Of a DNA stretch of 64,000 bases, positions 42,245-53,425 are shown piece after piece (within the stretch, counting starts at the first letter, position 1; each line of letters opens with the position of its first letter). The notes below the pieces were generated by a model. It did not search any database and was not told the origin of the DNA. It worked only from the letters and a program-made list of their open reading frames with translations. The position numbers and the translations under genes are program-made. The stretch is from positions 85,384,386 to 85,448,385 of the forward strand of contig NC_092048.1 in assembly GCF_003086295.3 (NCBI RefSeq), read 5' to 3'. The stretch comes from Arachis hypogaea (lineage: Eukaryota > Streptophyta > Magnoliopsida > Fabales > Fabaceae).

Positions 42245-45200
42245 TTAATCTAGTCTCAGCTTTGAGCATTCTTGCTCAACATTGCCTTCAAGATAATGCT
42301 TGACTCTCTGTCCATTAACAATGAACTTCTTATTAGAATCAATGTCTTGAAGCTCCACATAGCCATATGGTGACACACTTGTAATCACATATGGTCCCCT
42401 TCACCAGGATTTTAGTTTCCCGGGGAATAATCTGAGCCTAGAGTTAAACAACAGAACCTTCTGTCCTGGTTCAAAGACTCTAGATGATAGCTTTTTGTCA
42501 TGCCACCTTTTTGCTTTCTCTTTGTAAAGCTTGGCATTTTCGAAAGCAGTGAGTCTGAATTCCTCTAACTCATTCAGCTGGAGCAATCTTTTTTCTCCAG
42601 CTAATTTGGCATCAAAGTTTAGGAACCTGGTTGCCCAGTAGGCCTTATGCTCCAGTTCCACTCTATTAGAGACTTCAGCTTGCCCATTTATCTGTGGATG
42701 ATATGGAGTTGTCACCTTGTGGCTAATTCCATATCGGACCATAGCAGGGTAAAGCTGTTTGTTGCAGAAGTGAGTGCCCCCATCACTGATTAGTGCTCTA
42801 GGGACACCAAACCTGCTGAAGATATATTTCTGGAGGAACTTCAGCACTGTCTTAGTATCATTGGTGGGTGTTGCAATGGCCTCTACCCATTTGGATACAT
42901 AGTCGACTGCCACCAGAATATAAGTGTTTGAGTATGATGGTGGGAAAGGCCCCATGAAGTCAATACCCCATACGTCAAACAATTTAATCTCTAAGATCCC
43001 TTGCTGAGGCATGGCATAACTATGAGGCAGATTACCAGCTCTCTGGCAGCTGTCATAGTTATGCACAAACTCTCGGGAGTCTTTATAGAGAGTGGGCCAG
43101 TAGAAGCCACATTGGAGGACTTTTGTGGCTGTTCGCTCACCTCCGAAATGTCCTCCATATTATGATCCATGACAATGCCATAGGATCTTCTGTGCTTCTT
43201 CTCTAGGCACACACCTACGGATTATTCCGTCTGTACATCTCTTAAAGAGATATGGTTCATCCAATAGGTAGTACTTTGCATCAGTAATTAATTTTTTCTT
43301 TTGTTGCCAGCTGTACTCCTTGGGTATGAATCTTGCAGCTTTATAGTTTGCAATGTCTGCAAACCATGGTGTTTCCTGAATGGCAAATAATTGCTCATTC
43401 GGAAAGGTTTCAGAGATCTCAATAGAGGAAAAGAACGCCCTTTCTACTGGTTCTATCCAGGATAGATGATCACCCACTTGGTTCTCTGTCCCTTTTTTGT
43501 CTCTTATTTCTATATCAAACTCTTGCAGAAGCAACACCCATCTTATGAGCCTGGGTTTTAAATCTTGCTTCGTGAGTAGATATTTAAGAGCAGCATGGTC
43601 AGTGTACACAATCACTTTGGATCCTACTAAGTATGATTTAACTTGTCAATGGCATAAACCACTGCAAACAATTCTTTTTCTGTGGTTGTGTAATTTTTCT
43701 GGGCATCATTTAAAATACGGCTAGCATAATAAATGACATGCAGAAGCTTGTTATGCCTCTGTCCCAGTACTGCACCAATGGCATGGTCACTGGCATCACA
43801 CATTAGTTCGAATGGTAATGTCCAGTCTGGTGCAGAAATAACTGGTGCTGTGACCAGCTTAGCTTTCAGGGTTTTAAACGCCTGGAGACACTCTGTGTCA
43901 AACACAAATGGTGTGTCAGCAGCTAGCAGATTGCTCAGAGGTTTTGCAATTTTTGAAAAATCCTTTATAAACATCCTATAGAATCCTGCATGCCCCAGAA
44001 AGCTTCTGATTGCCTTAACATTGGCAGGTGGTGGTAATTTTTCAATTACTTCCACTTTAGCTTGATCCACCTCTATTCCCTTGTTTGAAATTTTATGCCC
44101 AAGGACAATTCCTTCAGTTACCATAAAGTGACATTTTTCCCAGTTTAAAACTAGGTTGGTTTCTTGGCATCTTTTCAGAACAAGTGCTAGATGGTCAAGG
44201 CAGGAGCTGAATGAGTCTCCAAATACTGAGAAGTCATCCATGAAGACTTCCAGAAATTTCTCTACCATATCAGAGAAGATAGAGAGCATGCATCTCTGAA
44301 AGATTGTAGGTGCATTGCACAGACCAAAAGGCATCCTTCTGTAGGCAAACACTCTAGAAGGACATGTGAATGCTGTTTTCTCTTGGTCCTGAGGATCTAC
44401 TGCAATTTGGTTGTAACCTGAATAGCCGTCCAAAAAGCAGTAGTATTCATGACCTGCTAGTCTTTCTAGCATCTGGTCTATGAATGGTAAAGAAAAGTGA
44501 TCCTTCCTAGTGGCCGTATTGAGCCTTCTGTAATCAATACACATACGCCACCCTGTAACTGTTCTTGTAGGAACCAGTTCATTTTTTTCATTATGAACCA
44601 CTGTCATGCATCCCTTTTTGGGGACAACTTGGACAGGGCTCACCCAGAGGCTATCAGAAATAGGATAAATAATCCCAGCCTCCAGTGACTTGGTGACCTC
44701 TTTCTGCACTACGTCCTTCATGGCGGGATTTAGCCGCCTCTGTGGTTGAACCACTGGCTTAGCATCGTCCTCCAATAGGATCTTGTGCATGCATCTTGCT
44801 GGGCTGATGCCCTTAAGATCACTTATGGACCACCCAAGAGCTGCCTTGTGTGTCCTTAGCACTTGAAGTAGTGCTTCCTCTTCCTGTGGATTTAAAGCAG
44901 AGCTTATGATCACCGAAAAAGTGTCACCTTCTCCCAGAAATGCATATTTCAGGGATGGTGGTAGTGGTTTGAGCTCGGATTTAGGAGGTTTCTCCTCTTC
45001 CTGAGGAATTTTCAGAGGCTCTTTTATTTCCTCTGACCCCTCCAGATCAGGCTGAACATCTTTAAAGATAAATAGCCCAACCTTGACAATCATGTCCTCA
45101 ATTATTCCTGATGGATATTTAATAGAGACATCAGCAAGTTAAAGACATATCCGGGTTGGTTTGACCTCTTCAGTCAAGCCAAGATTTCTGATAGTGGATG

Positions 45201-46879
45201 CAGGGATTAGATTGATACTTGCCCCAAGGTCACATAAAGCTGTCTTGGTAAAAGTACGCTCTAATGTTCATGGTATCATAAAGCTTCCGGGATCCTTAAG
45301 CTTTTCTGGTAAGCTTGTTAGGATGACTACACTGTATTCTTCAGTGAGAAAAACTCTTTCTGTTTCTCTCCAATCCTTCTTATGACTTAAGATCTCTTTC
45401 ATGAACTTAGCATAAGAGGGTATTTGCTCAAGTGCCTCTGCAAACGGAATCTTTATTTCAAGAGTGCTGAGATAGTCTACAAAGCGGGCAAATTCTTTAT
45501 CCTGTTTCGCTTGGCGGAGTTTCTAAGGATAAGGTATCTTGACTTTGTATTCTTCAACCTTAGTTGCTGCAGATTTATTTCCTGCAGAGGTGGTTGGAGA
45601 AGCCTTCTTAGAGGAATTATTATCAGCACTTGTAGGTGTCTGATCCCTCACTGGCGCTTGAATGCCAAGGTTGGAAGCTGGATTGGTGTTTAACGCCAAA
45701 TTCCTACATTTTTCTGTTGAATGCCAGAATTGAGCTTCCATTGGGCGTTTGACGCCAACTCCTTACCTGTTTCTGGCGTTTGAACGCCAGAACTGAGCAT
45801 GGGTTGGGCGTTTAACACCAGCTTTTCATCCTTTTCTGGCGTTTGAATGCCAAAATTATTCCTCTCTGGGCTCTTGTCATCCTCAGAGGGATTTTGAGTA
45901 GTGGTTTTCTCATCCTCTGTCAATTGTTCTCTTTTTGACTTTCTGCTGCCTTGAGTTGAGGTATTTAACATTTTTCCACTTCTTAATTGAACTGCTTGGC
46001 ACTCCTCTGTTATCTGTTTTGATAACTGCTGTTTAGTCTGATTCAATTGTGATTCTATATCCTTGTTAGCAATTTTGGTCTCTTGTAGCATCTCTTTAAA
46101 TTCTGCTAACTGCCTTGTTATAGAAGATAGCTGCTGATTGAGTTCAGCAACTTGTTCCTGAGGACTAAAGTCAGTTGATACTGCCTTAGCTTCATCTTTC
46201 ATGGAGGACCCATTACTTATGTACAGATGCTGATTTCTAGCAACTATATCGATAAGCTCTTGAGCCTCTTCAATAGTCTTTCTCATGTGTATAGATCCAC
46301 CAGCTGAGTGGTCTAGAGATATCTGAGCTTTTTCTGTAAGCCCATAGTAGAAGATGTCTAATTGCACCCACTCTGAAAACATTTTAGAGGGGCATTTCCT
46401 TAGCATCCTTCTGTACCTCTCCCAGGCGTTATAAATGGATTCATCATCCTCTTGTTTAAAGCCTTGGATGTCCAGCTTTAGCTGTGTCATCTTTTTTGGA
46501 GGGAAATATTGATTCAGGAATTTGTCTGATAACTGTTTCCATGTTCTTATGCTTGCTGTGGGTTGGTTATTTAACCACCTCGTAGCTTGATCTTTTACAG
46601 CAAACGGAAACAGTAACAGCCTGTATAATCCTGATCTACCTCCTTGTCACGTACTGTGTCAGCAATTTGCAAGAACTGTGCTAGAAACTTAGTAGGTTCT
46701 TCTTGTGGAAGACCAGAATACTGGCAGTTTTGCTGCACCATGACAATGAGCTGAGGATTTAGCTCAAAACTTCCTGCTTTGATGGGTGGTATACAGATAC
46801 TACTCCCATATGCAGCAGTAGTGAGGTTAGCATATGACCCCAGAATCCTTCTGGACTGTTCATTTCCACTTAGATCCAT
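42245..46879 (-). pseudogene. gag-pol: gag-pol of element F, multiply broken
   Basis: Gag starts MDLSGNEQSRRILGSY at 46879. A frameshift near 46620 separates it from TQLKLDIQGFKQEDDESIYNAW. The protease region (about 45100-45500) keeps CDLGASINLIP but has stops at 45523, near 45270 and near 45138, and lacks its C-terminal part. RT is intact over 43627-45093 (FLDGYSGYNQI; VFMDDFSVFG). A frameshift near 43625 breaks RNase H. A stop follows HCHGS (43160). In integrase the first zinc Cys is Tyr (NYDSCQ). The catalytic Asp residues ([18 protein letters not shown]) remain, but a block of roughly 55-60 residues after NGQAEVSNR is deleted in frame. A stop follows GKLKSW, and the GPY tail runs on to CSKLRLD and TAA at 42245. 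It cannot encode a working polyprotein. Confidence 0.88.
45640..45860 (-). repeat. GGCGTT-AACGCC palindromes inside element F gag-pol coding
   Basis: About seven degenerate copies of the 3' UTR palindrome lie within the linker between Gag and protease. They are translated as recurring words such as GVQTPE, GIQTPE and LNAQ. The family's non-coding palindrome has become coding here. Confidence 0.75.
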
Positions 46880-47042
46880 GATGGAGAAAGGGAGATGATG
46901 TGGATTGTAATAAAAAAAATTTATTTATTTATTTATTTATTTTTAAAATTATTTTATTTTTTTAATACCAAAAATTAAAAGGAAAATAAAATAAAATAAA
47001 AAAATTAACTATAATTTTGAAAATTAGAAAAATAGATAAAAA

Positions 47043-47043
<1 letters not shown>

Positions 47044-47105
<62 letters not shown>
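47044..47105. repeat. (TA)n microsatellite, about 60 bp
   Basis: Uninterrupted TA dinucleotides lie in element F's leader and are likely polymorphic in length. Confidence 0.95.
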
Positions 47106-47107
<2 letters not shown>

Positions 47108-47469
47108 GAAGAAAGAGAAGAACACACAAAAGACATAAGACTTAAAATTTTTAGATTTAATGCTCCTTGTTTTTCGAAAATTTTGGAGGGAAAACACCAA
47201 GGAACACCAAACTTAAAAATTTTAAGATCAAAATATAAAGAAGACTCAAGAACACCTTGAAGACTCACAAGAACAACAAGAATAAAATTCAAAGACTCAA
47301 GAACATAAAAAGAACACCAAACTTAAAACTTTTAGAAAACTAAAAATAAATTTTCGAAAATTAAAGAAAAATAACAAGAGAATACCAAACTTAAAAGTTT
47401 GACACAAGATTTAATCAAAGAAAAATTATTTTTGAAAAAGTTTTAAAAGGAAGATACCCAACTACCAAG

Positions 47470-47504
47470 AACATAAGCACAACGCTCTAGCCAACTGAGC
47501 TATA
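47470..47504 (-). other. tRNA 5'-half-like fragment (tRNA-Ile-like)
   Basis: The minus strand reads TATAGCTCAGTTGGCTAGAG followed by CGTTGTGCTTATGTT. This resembles the D-arm and start of the anticodon arm of plant tRNA-Ile as I recall it. The acceptor stem, anticodon stem partner and T-arm are absent, so it is not a tRNA gene. Confidence 0.45.
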
Positions 47505-47904
47505 AATTTAACGTGTTTTTAAAAAAAGGTATTTAATGTATATAAAATTTTTTGAATACTGATAATTTAAAAACACACAAGAAAAATAAGAAAAGACACA
47601 GAACAGAAAAAACTAAAGATCAAACAAGAAAAATAGCAAGAACAACTTGAAGATCAAGAAAGAACAATGAACACAAATTTCAAAAATTTAAAGGAAAATA
47701 AAAACATGCAATTGACACCAAACTTAAAATATGAATCCAAACTCAAATAGAAGACTCAAAGAAAAATTAAAAATTAATAAAGAAAAATAAGAAATTTTTG
47801 AAGAGAAAATAAAAGACTCTAATTTAATGACTCTAAATCAAAAAGATAAATTTTTCCTAATCTAAGCAACAAAATAAACCGTCAGTTGTCCAAACTCGAA
47901 CAAT

Positions 47905-47921
47905 CCCCGGCAACGGCACTA
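47905..47921 (-). other. Primer binding site of element F
   Basis: The plus strand reads CCCCGGCAACGGCACTA, two mismatches from tRNA-Asp, 6 nt from the LTR at 47928. Confidence 0.82.
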
Positions 47922-47927
47922 AAAACT

Positions 47928-49474
47928 TGGTGCACGAAATTGTAAATCGCACTTTTCACAACTCCACACAACTAACCAGCAAGTGCACTGGGTCGTCCAA
48001 GTAATACCTTACGTGAGTAAGGGTCGATCCCACGGAGATTGTCGACTTGAAGCAATCTATGGTTATCTTGTGAAACTTAGTCAGGAGATTAATGATAAAA
48101 ATTACTTTTGTTTATGAAAACTAAATAACATGAAATAAAGTTTACTTGTGATTCAGTAATGGAGAACAGGTTGAGGTTCTGGAGATGCTCTGTCTTCTGA
48201 ATCTCTGCTTTCTTTCTGTCTTCTTCTTCATGCACGCAGATCTCCTTCCATGGCAAGATGTATGTTGGTGGATCACTGTTGTCAATGGCTACCATCCGTC
48301 CTCTTAGAGAAAATGGTCCAAATGCGCTGTCACCGCACGACTAATCATATGTCGGTTCTCACTCATGTTGGAATAGGATCCATTGATCCTTTTTCGTCTG
48401 TCACTACGCCCAGCACTCGTGAGTTTGAAGCTCGTCACAGTCATTCCATTCCAAATCCTACTCGGAATACCACAGACAAGGTTTGGACTTTCTGAATCTC
48501 AGGAATGGCCGCCAATAATCCTAGCCTATACCACGATGACTCTGATCATGAACCAAGAGGCTAAGAGATACACACTCAATCTAAGGTAGAACAGAAGTGG
48601 TTATCATGCACGTGTTCATAGATTGAGAATGGTGATGAGTGTCACAGATCATCACATTAATCACGGTTAAGTACAAGCGAGTATCTTAGAACAGAAACAA
48701 GCGTGATTGAATAGAAAATAGAAGTAGTTGCATTAATTCATCGAGACACAGCAGAGCTCCTCACCCCCAACCATGGGGTTTAGAGACTCATGCCATAGAA
48801 GATACAAAATTCAGATGTGAAATGTCATGAGGTCCTTAGTAAGTCTCTAAAAGTTGTTTTTATACTAAACTAGTAGCTAGGGTTACAGAAAATAAGTAAC
48901 TAAGTGCAGATAGTGCAGAAATCCACTTTCGGGGCCCACTTGGTGTGTGCTTGGGCTGAGCATTGAGATTTATACATGTAGAGGCTTCTCTTGGAGTTAA
49001 ACGCCAGGTTGTAGCCTATTTCTGGCGTTTAACTCTGGTTTGCAACCTGTTTCTGGCATTTAACGCCAGAATAGGGTAAAGACTTGGCGTTAAACGCCAA
49101 GTTGCGTCATCAAAACTTGGGCAAAGTATGGATTATTATATATTTTTGGAAAGCCCTGGATGTCTACTTTCCAACGCAATTAAAAGCGCGCCAATTGGTA
49201 TTCTGTATCTCCAGAAAATCCATTTCGAGTGCAGGGAGGTCAGAATCCAACAACATCTGCAATCCTTTTTAAGCCTCTGAATCAGATTTTTGCTCAGGTC
49301 CCTCAATATTAGCCAGAAAATACCTGAAATAAAAAAAAAATACACAAACTCGTAGTAAAGTCTAGAAATGTGAATTTTGAAGAAAAACTAATAAAATATA
49401 CTAAAAAGTAATTAAAACATGCTGAAAACTACTTAAAAACAATGCCAAAAAGCTTATAAATTATCCACTCATCA
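47928..49474 (-). repeat. 5' LTR of element F (1547 bp)
   Basis: It starts TGGTGCACGAAATTG and ends TTATCCACTCATCA on the plus strand. The length equals element C's LTR. Minus-strand TATAAAAA is at 48857-48864. Palindrome words (GGCGTTTAAC, AACGCCAG) lie at 49000-49105. No gene. Confidence 0.92.
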
Positions 49475-52400
49475 ACTCTCTATCAAAAACAAAGGGAGTA
49501 TTTGAGACAAGTAGGTTGATAAGGGGTTTTGCAATCTTTGAAAAGTCTTTGATAAACCTCCTATAGAACCCAGCGTGTCCCAAAAAACTTCTGATTGCTT
49601 TGATATTGCAAGGTGGAGGTAATTTTTCAATTACTTCCACTTTTGCCTTGTCCACTTCTATGCCATCTTTTGAAATTTTATGACCAAGAACCACCCCTTC
49701 AGTCACCATAAAATGGCACTTCTCCCAATTTAAAACCAGGTTGGTTTCTTGACACCTTTTTAGCACAAGAGCAAGATGGTATAGGCAATCAGAATATGAG
49801 TTCCCAAAAACAGAGAAGTCGTCCATGAATACTTCTATGAACTTCTCAATCATTTCTGAAAAAATGGAGAGCATGCACCTTTGAAATATTGTAGGTGCAT
49901 TGCACAATCCAAAGAGCATTCTCCTATAAGCAAAGACACCATATGGACAAGTAAATGAAGTTTTTTTTTCTGATCCTTGGGGTCTACGACAATTTGATTG
50001 TAGCCCGAATACCCATCCAGGAAGCAATAATACTCATGTCCTGCCAATCTTTCAAGCATCTGGTCCATGAAAGGTAGGGGGAAGTTGTCCTTCCGGGTGG
50101 CTTCATTAAGTTTCCAGTAGTCAATGCACATACGCCATCCGATCACTGTTCTTGTGGGTATCAATTCATTCTTCTCATTTGTCACAACAGTGATCCCTCC
50201 CTTCTTAGGGACTACTTGCACCGAGCTTACCCAAGGGCTGTCTAAGATAGGGTAGATCACCCCTGCTTACCATAATTTCAACACTTCTTTCTGAACCACT
50301 TCATTCATAGTTGGGTTCAGCCTCCTTTGTTGTTGTCTTGAAGGTTTGGCATCTTCTTCAAGTAAGATTTTATGGATACACATTAAAGGACTAATCCCTT
50401 TTAAATCTGCAAGTGTCCAGCCTATGGCATCCTTGTGTTGTCTCAGCACTTGGATAAGCTCCTTCTCTTGTTCCTTACTCAAACTTGAATTTATGATCAC
50501 TGGGTGAGTGTTGTTAGCACCCAGATATGCATATTTCAAGCTGGGTGGTAAGGTTTTCAGCTCTAGTTTTGGTGACTCTGCATCTTTGTTGTCAGTAGTG
50601 GTTGGCATGATTATGTTTCTCATGGTTGCGTGTGGTAGTTCTCCATCTGGTGCTTATTCCAGCTCAATGGTTCCTCCATATTGTTCTTCTTCCAAGACTT
50701 CTTGAACTATCTATTCCAGGGTGTCTACCAGCATGCATTCTCCTATAGATTCCTTGGGGTAACTCATTACTTTAAAGTCGTTGAAGACCATTTTCTCTTC
50801 ATGCAATCTCAAGACTAGTTCTCCTTTTTGTACATCAATGATGGCTCCAGTAGTAGCTAGAAATGGTCTTCCTAGGATAATTGATGTGTTGGCCTCTTCT
50901 TCTATGTCCAATACAACGAAATCAGCAGGGAAAATGAATTCTTCTACTTTCACTAGCAAGTCTTCCACCACCCCATGTGGAAACTTAAATGTTCTATCAG
51001 CCAATTGGAGTGCCATTCTTGTTGGCTTGGCTTCCTCAATCCTCATCCTTCTCATCATGGTTAGGGACATAAGATTTATGCTAGCTCCCAAGTCACACAA
51101 AGCTTTCTCAATAGTGATATCCCTATGATGCAGGGGATTTGAAAACTCCTTGGGTCTTTTAGCTTTTGAGGCAGCTTCTTCTGTATGATGGCGCTACACT
51201 CCTCAGTTAATATTATGGTCTCCTTTGCTTCCCAGTTCCTCTTTTTGGTTATAAGCTCCTTTAAAAATTTGGCATAGAGTGGCATTTGTTCTAATACCTC
51301 AGCAAATGATATGTTGATTTGGAGCTTCTTGAAGATCTCTAGGAACTTAGAGAACTGGCCATCCTTCCCATCTTTTTCCAGTCTTTGTGGGTATGGTGCT
51401 TTTGGCACAAAAGGCTTCAAGACTGTTTTTGGTGGAGGTGTAGCAGGGATCTCTCCTTCATCCTTGTTCCCATGCTTTTCTGCAACTTCTTCATGATTGT
51501 CTTTGCTTGGGGTTCCTTCCTCTACAACCTTCCCACTTCTTAGAGTAATGGCTTTGCATTCCCCTCTTGGGTTAGCCATGGTGTCACTGGGAAATGTGTG
51601 TGTGGGAAGTGGGATTTTCTTGGATAAAATCCCCACTTGTGCCTCCAACTTTGAGATTGCTACGCCTTGATTTTTCATATTTGACCTGTATTCTTCTTGA
51701 TTAGCGTCTATCCTTCTTTCAGTTTGTGATTGTCTGTCCATGAGGGTGGAGACTACCCCTGTAATCTGTGATGACAGTTGTGCTATTGCAGCCTCCATCC
51801 TCTCAAAGTTGCTCTTGATTTTACATGGTTGCATAGTTGAGGATGGTGCATCTTGATTGAGGTTGTTGTGTATGGGTTGATTGCTATGGTATGATGTGTT
51901 TTGTGAGTTATGATAAGGTCTATGGTTCCCTGCTTGATGGTTGGGGTTGTGGTTGGAATGTTGATTTGATGAATAAGGTTTGTTGTGGTCTTGGTTGTGA
52001 TTTTGTTGATTTCCCCACCCAAAGTTTGGGTGGTTCCTCCAACCTGGGTTGTAAGTCTTAGAGTGTAGGTCATATGGTGGTCTGGATGAATTATTCACAT
52101 AATTAGCTTGTTCTCAGTCACCTTCAGATTCTGGTGCATTCCCTTTTTGTTGAGGAGTTTGGTCTTGAATGACTGAGGCGTGATTAGCCTCCATCCTCTT
52201 GGTTAGAGCTGCTATTTGAGCTGCAATTACCTTGTTCTGAGCTAACAAAGTATCTACAGAGTTCAGTTCTAGCACTCCCTTCTTCTGAGTCCTTTTTGAA
52301 GCATAGAAATACTCATTTTCAGCTACAGTCTCAATGACATCTATGGCCTCTTCAATGGTTTTCTTTTTGTTGAGTGAGTCTCCTGAAGAATGATCCACTG

Positions 52401-53152
52401 CCTTCTTTGCTTCATAGGATAGCCCTTCATAAAAGATATGTAGTTGTACCCACTCATTGAACATTTCTGGTGGGCATCTTCTTGTCAGATCTTTGAATCT
52501 CTCCCATGCCTCATAGAGTGTTTCTCCATCTTGTTGTCTGAAGGTTTGCACCTTAGCTCTCAGCCTGTTGATTCTTTGTGGAGGGTAAAATCTTGCAAAG
52601 AATTTGTTCACGACCTCCTCCTATGTAGTTAGGCTCTCCTTGGGGAATGATTCCAGCTACTTTGCTGCCTTATCTCTGAGTGAGAAAGGGAACAAGAGTA
52701 GTTGGTAGACGTCGGGGTGTACCCCGTTGGACTTTACAGTATCACATATCCTCAAGAATGTGCTGAGATGTTGATTAGGTCTTCTTGGGCACTTCCTCCA
52801 TATGAAAAATTATTCTGAACAAGTGTGATGAGCTGAGGCTTCAGCTCAAAATTATTGGCGTGAATTGTTGGCTTTAGGATGCTGCTGCCACAATTTCCTG
52901 GGTTTAGGTTGATGTAGGAGCCTAAGACTCTCCTTTCTTGCCCAACATGATTCACTGGGCCTTCTCTAGCATGGTTGTGAGCTTCTTCTTCATGGTGGTT
53001 CTCCATATTCTCCTCCATGTCTGTTTCAAAATACTTTTCCTCTTCCTCAGCACCAACAACTCCCCTCCCTCTTGCTTCCCTCCTTAATCTAAGGAAGGTC
53101 CTCTCAGTTCAGAATCAAAGGAAGTTGAAGCCCCGCTTCTTCTACCTGTCAT
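49475..53152 (-). pseudogene. gag-pol: Gag, protease and RT of element D (broken)
   Basis: Gag probably starts MTGRRSGASTS at 53152. Frameshifts lie near 53100 and 52770, and Trp-position stops (TAG) near 52660 and 52620 interrupt a typical Gag (ELKPQLITLVQNNFSYGG; KFFARFYPPQ; GETLYEAWERF). A stop at 52114 and a frameshift near 51090 precede the protease (CDLGASINLMS, 51100). A stop at 50711 and one near 50264 follow. RT begins SPWVSSVQVVPKKGG; a frameshift in a T run near 49965 separates it from VFMDDFSVFG (about 49820) and FLGHAGFYRRF. At 49475 the frame meets element F and resumes at 14414. Nine or more lesions make this the most decayed polyprotein in the window. Confidence 0.87.
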
Positions 53153-53401
53153 ACAACCAATAAGGCAAAAAGCAAGAAAGAAAATGAATGAAGAAATTAC
53201 TCTTGTTAGAGTGGTTGTTAGTGTGAGTGGTGCAATTAATCAAACAGTTAGAAGAGTGGAAATATCAAAGAAGAAAGAAATAGGACAGGCAGAAATAAAA
53301 AAATTAAAAGGTGCTAAATAAAAGAAATTAAAATAACAAGGAATTTAAATTGCTTAATCTAGCTCTCCAATCAATTTAATTACTATCAAATTTAAGCCAA
53401 T

Positions 53402-53418
53402 CCCCGGCAACGGCACCA
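53402..53418 (-). other. Primer binding site of element D
   Basis: The plus strand reads CCCCGGCAACGGCACCA, one mismatch from tRNA-Asp. The LTR begins 7 nt later at 53426. Confidence 0.85.
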
Positions 53419-53425
53419 TAAAACT

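Larger units (their letters stand above)
46880..47904 (-). other. Leader of element F
   Basis: AT-rich with no gene. It holds a (TTTA)n tract (46919-46942), a (TA)n microsatellite (47044-47105), several minus-strand TAAGTTTGGTGT words (47180-47400 and 47720) and a tRNA-like fragment (47470-47504). Confidence 0.7.
14415..49474 (-). mobile_element. Element F: Athila-like element with nested S2/G/H in its 3' LTR
   Basis: The 5' LTR is 47928-49474 (1547 bp). The 3' LTR is 14415-15502 plus 39821-40280 (1548 bp), split by S2. Own length is about 10.7 kb. The flanks are ACTTT (14410-14414) and ACTCT (49475-49479), a target duplication with one mismatch. Internal order on the minus strand: primer site, leader, gag, protease, RT, RNase H, integrase, post-pol hairpin, palindrome array, third-ORF remnant, 3' UTR. 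C is the same family; J is a pol-less relative. Confidence 0.9.

Noticed and set aside
47470..47504. Functional tRNA-Ile gene
   Set aside because: Only a D-arm-like half is present. No acceptor stem pairing, complete anticodon arm or T-arm can be found.
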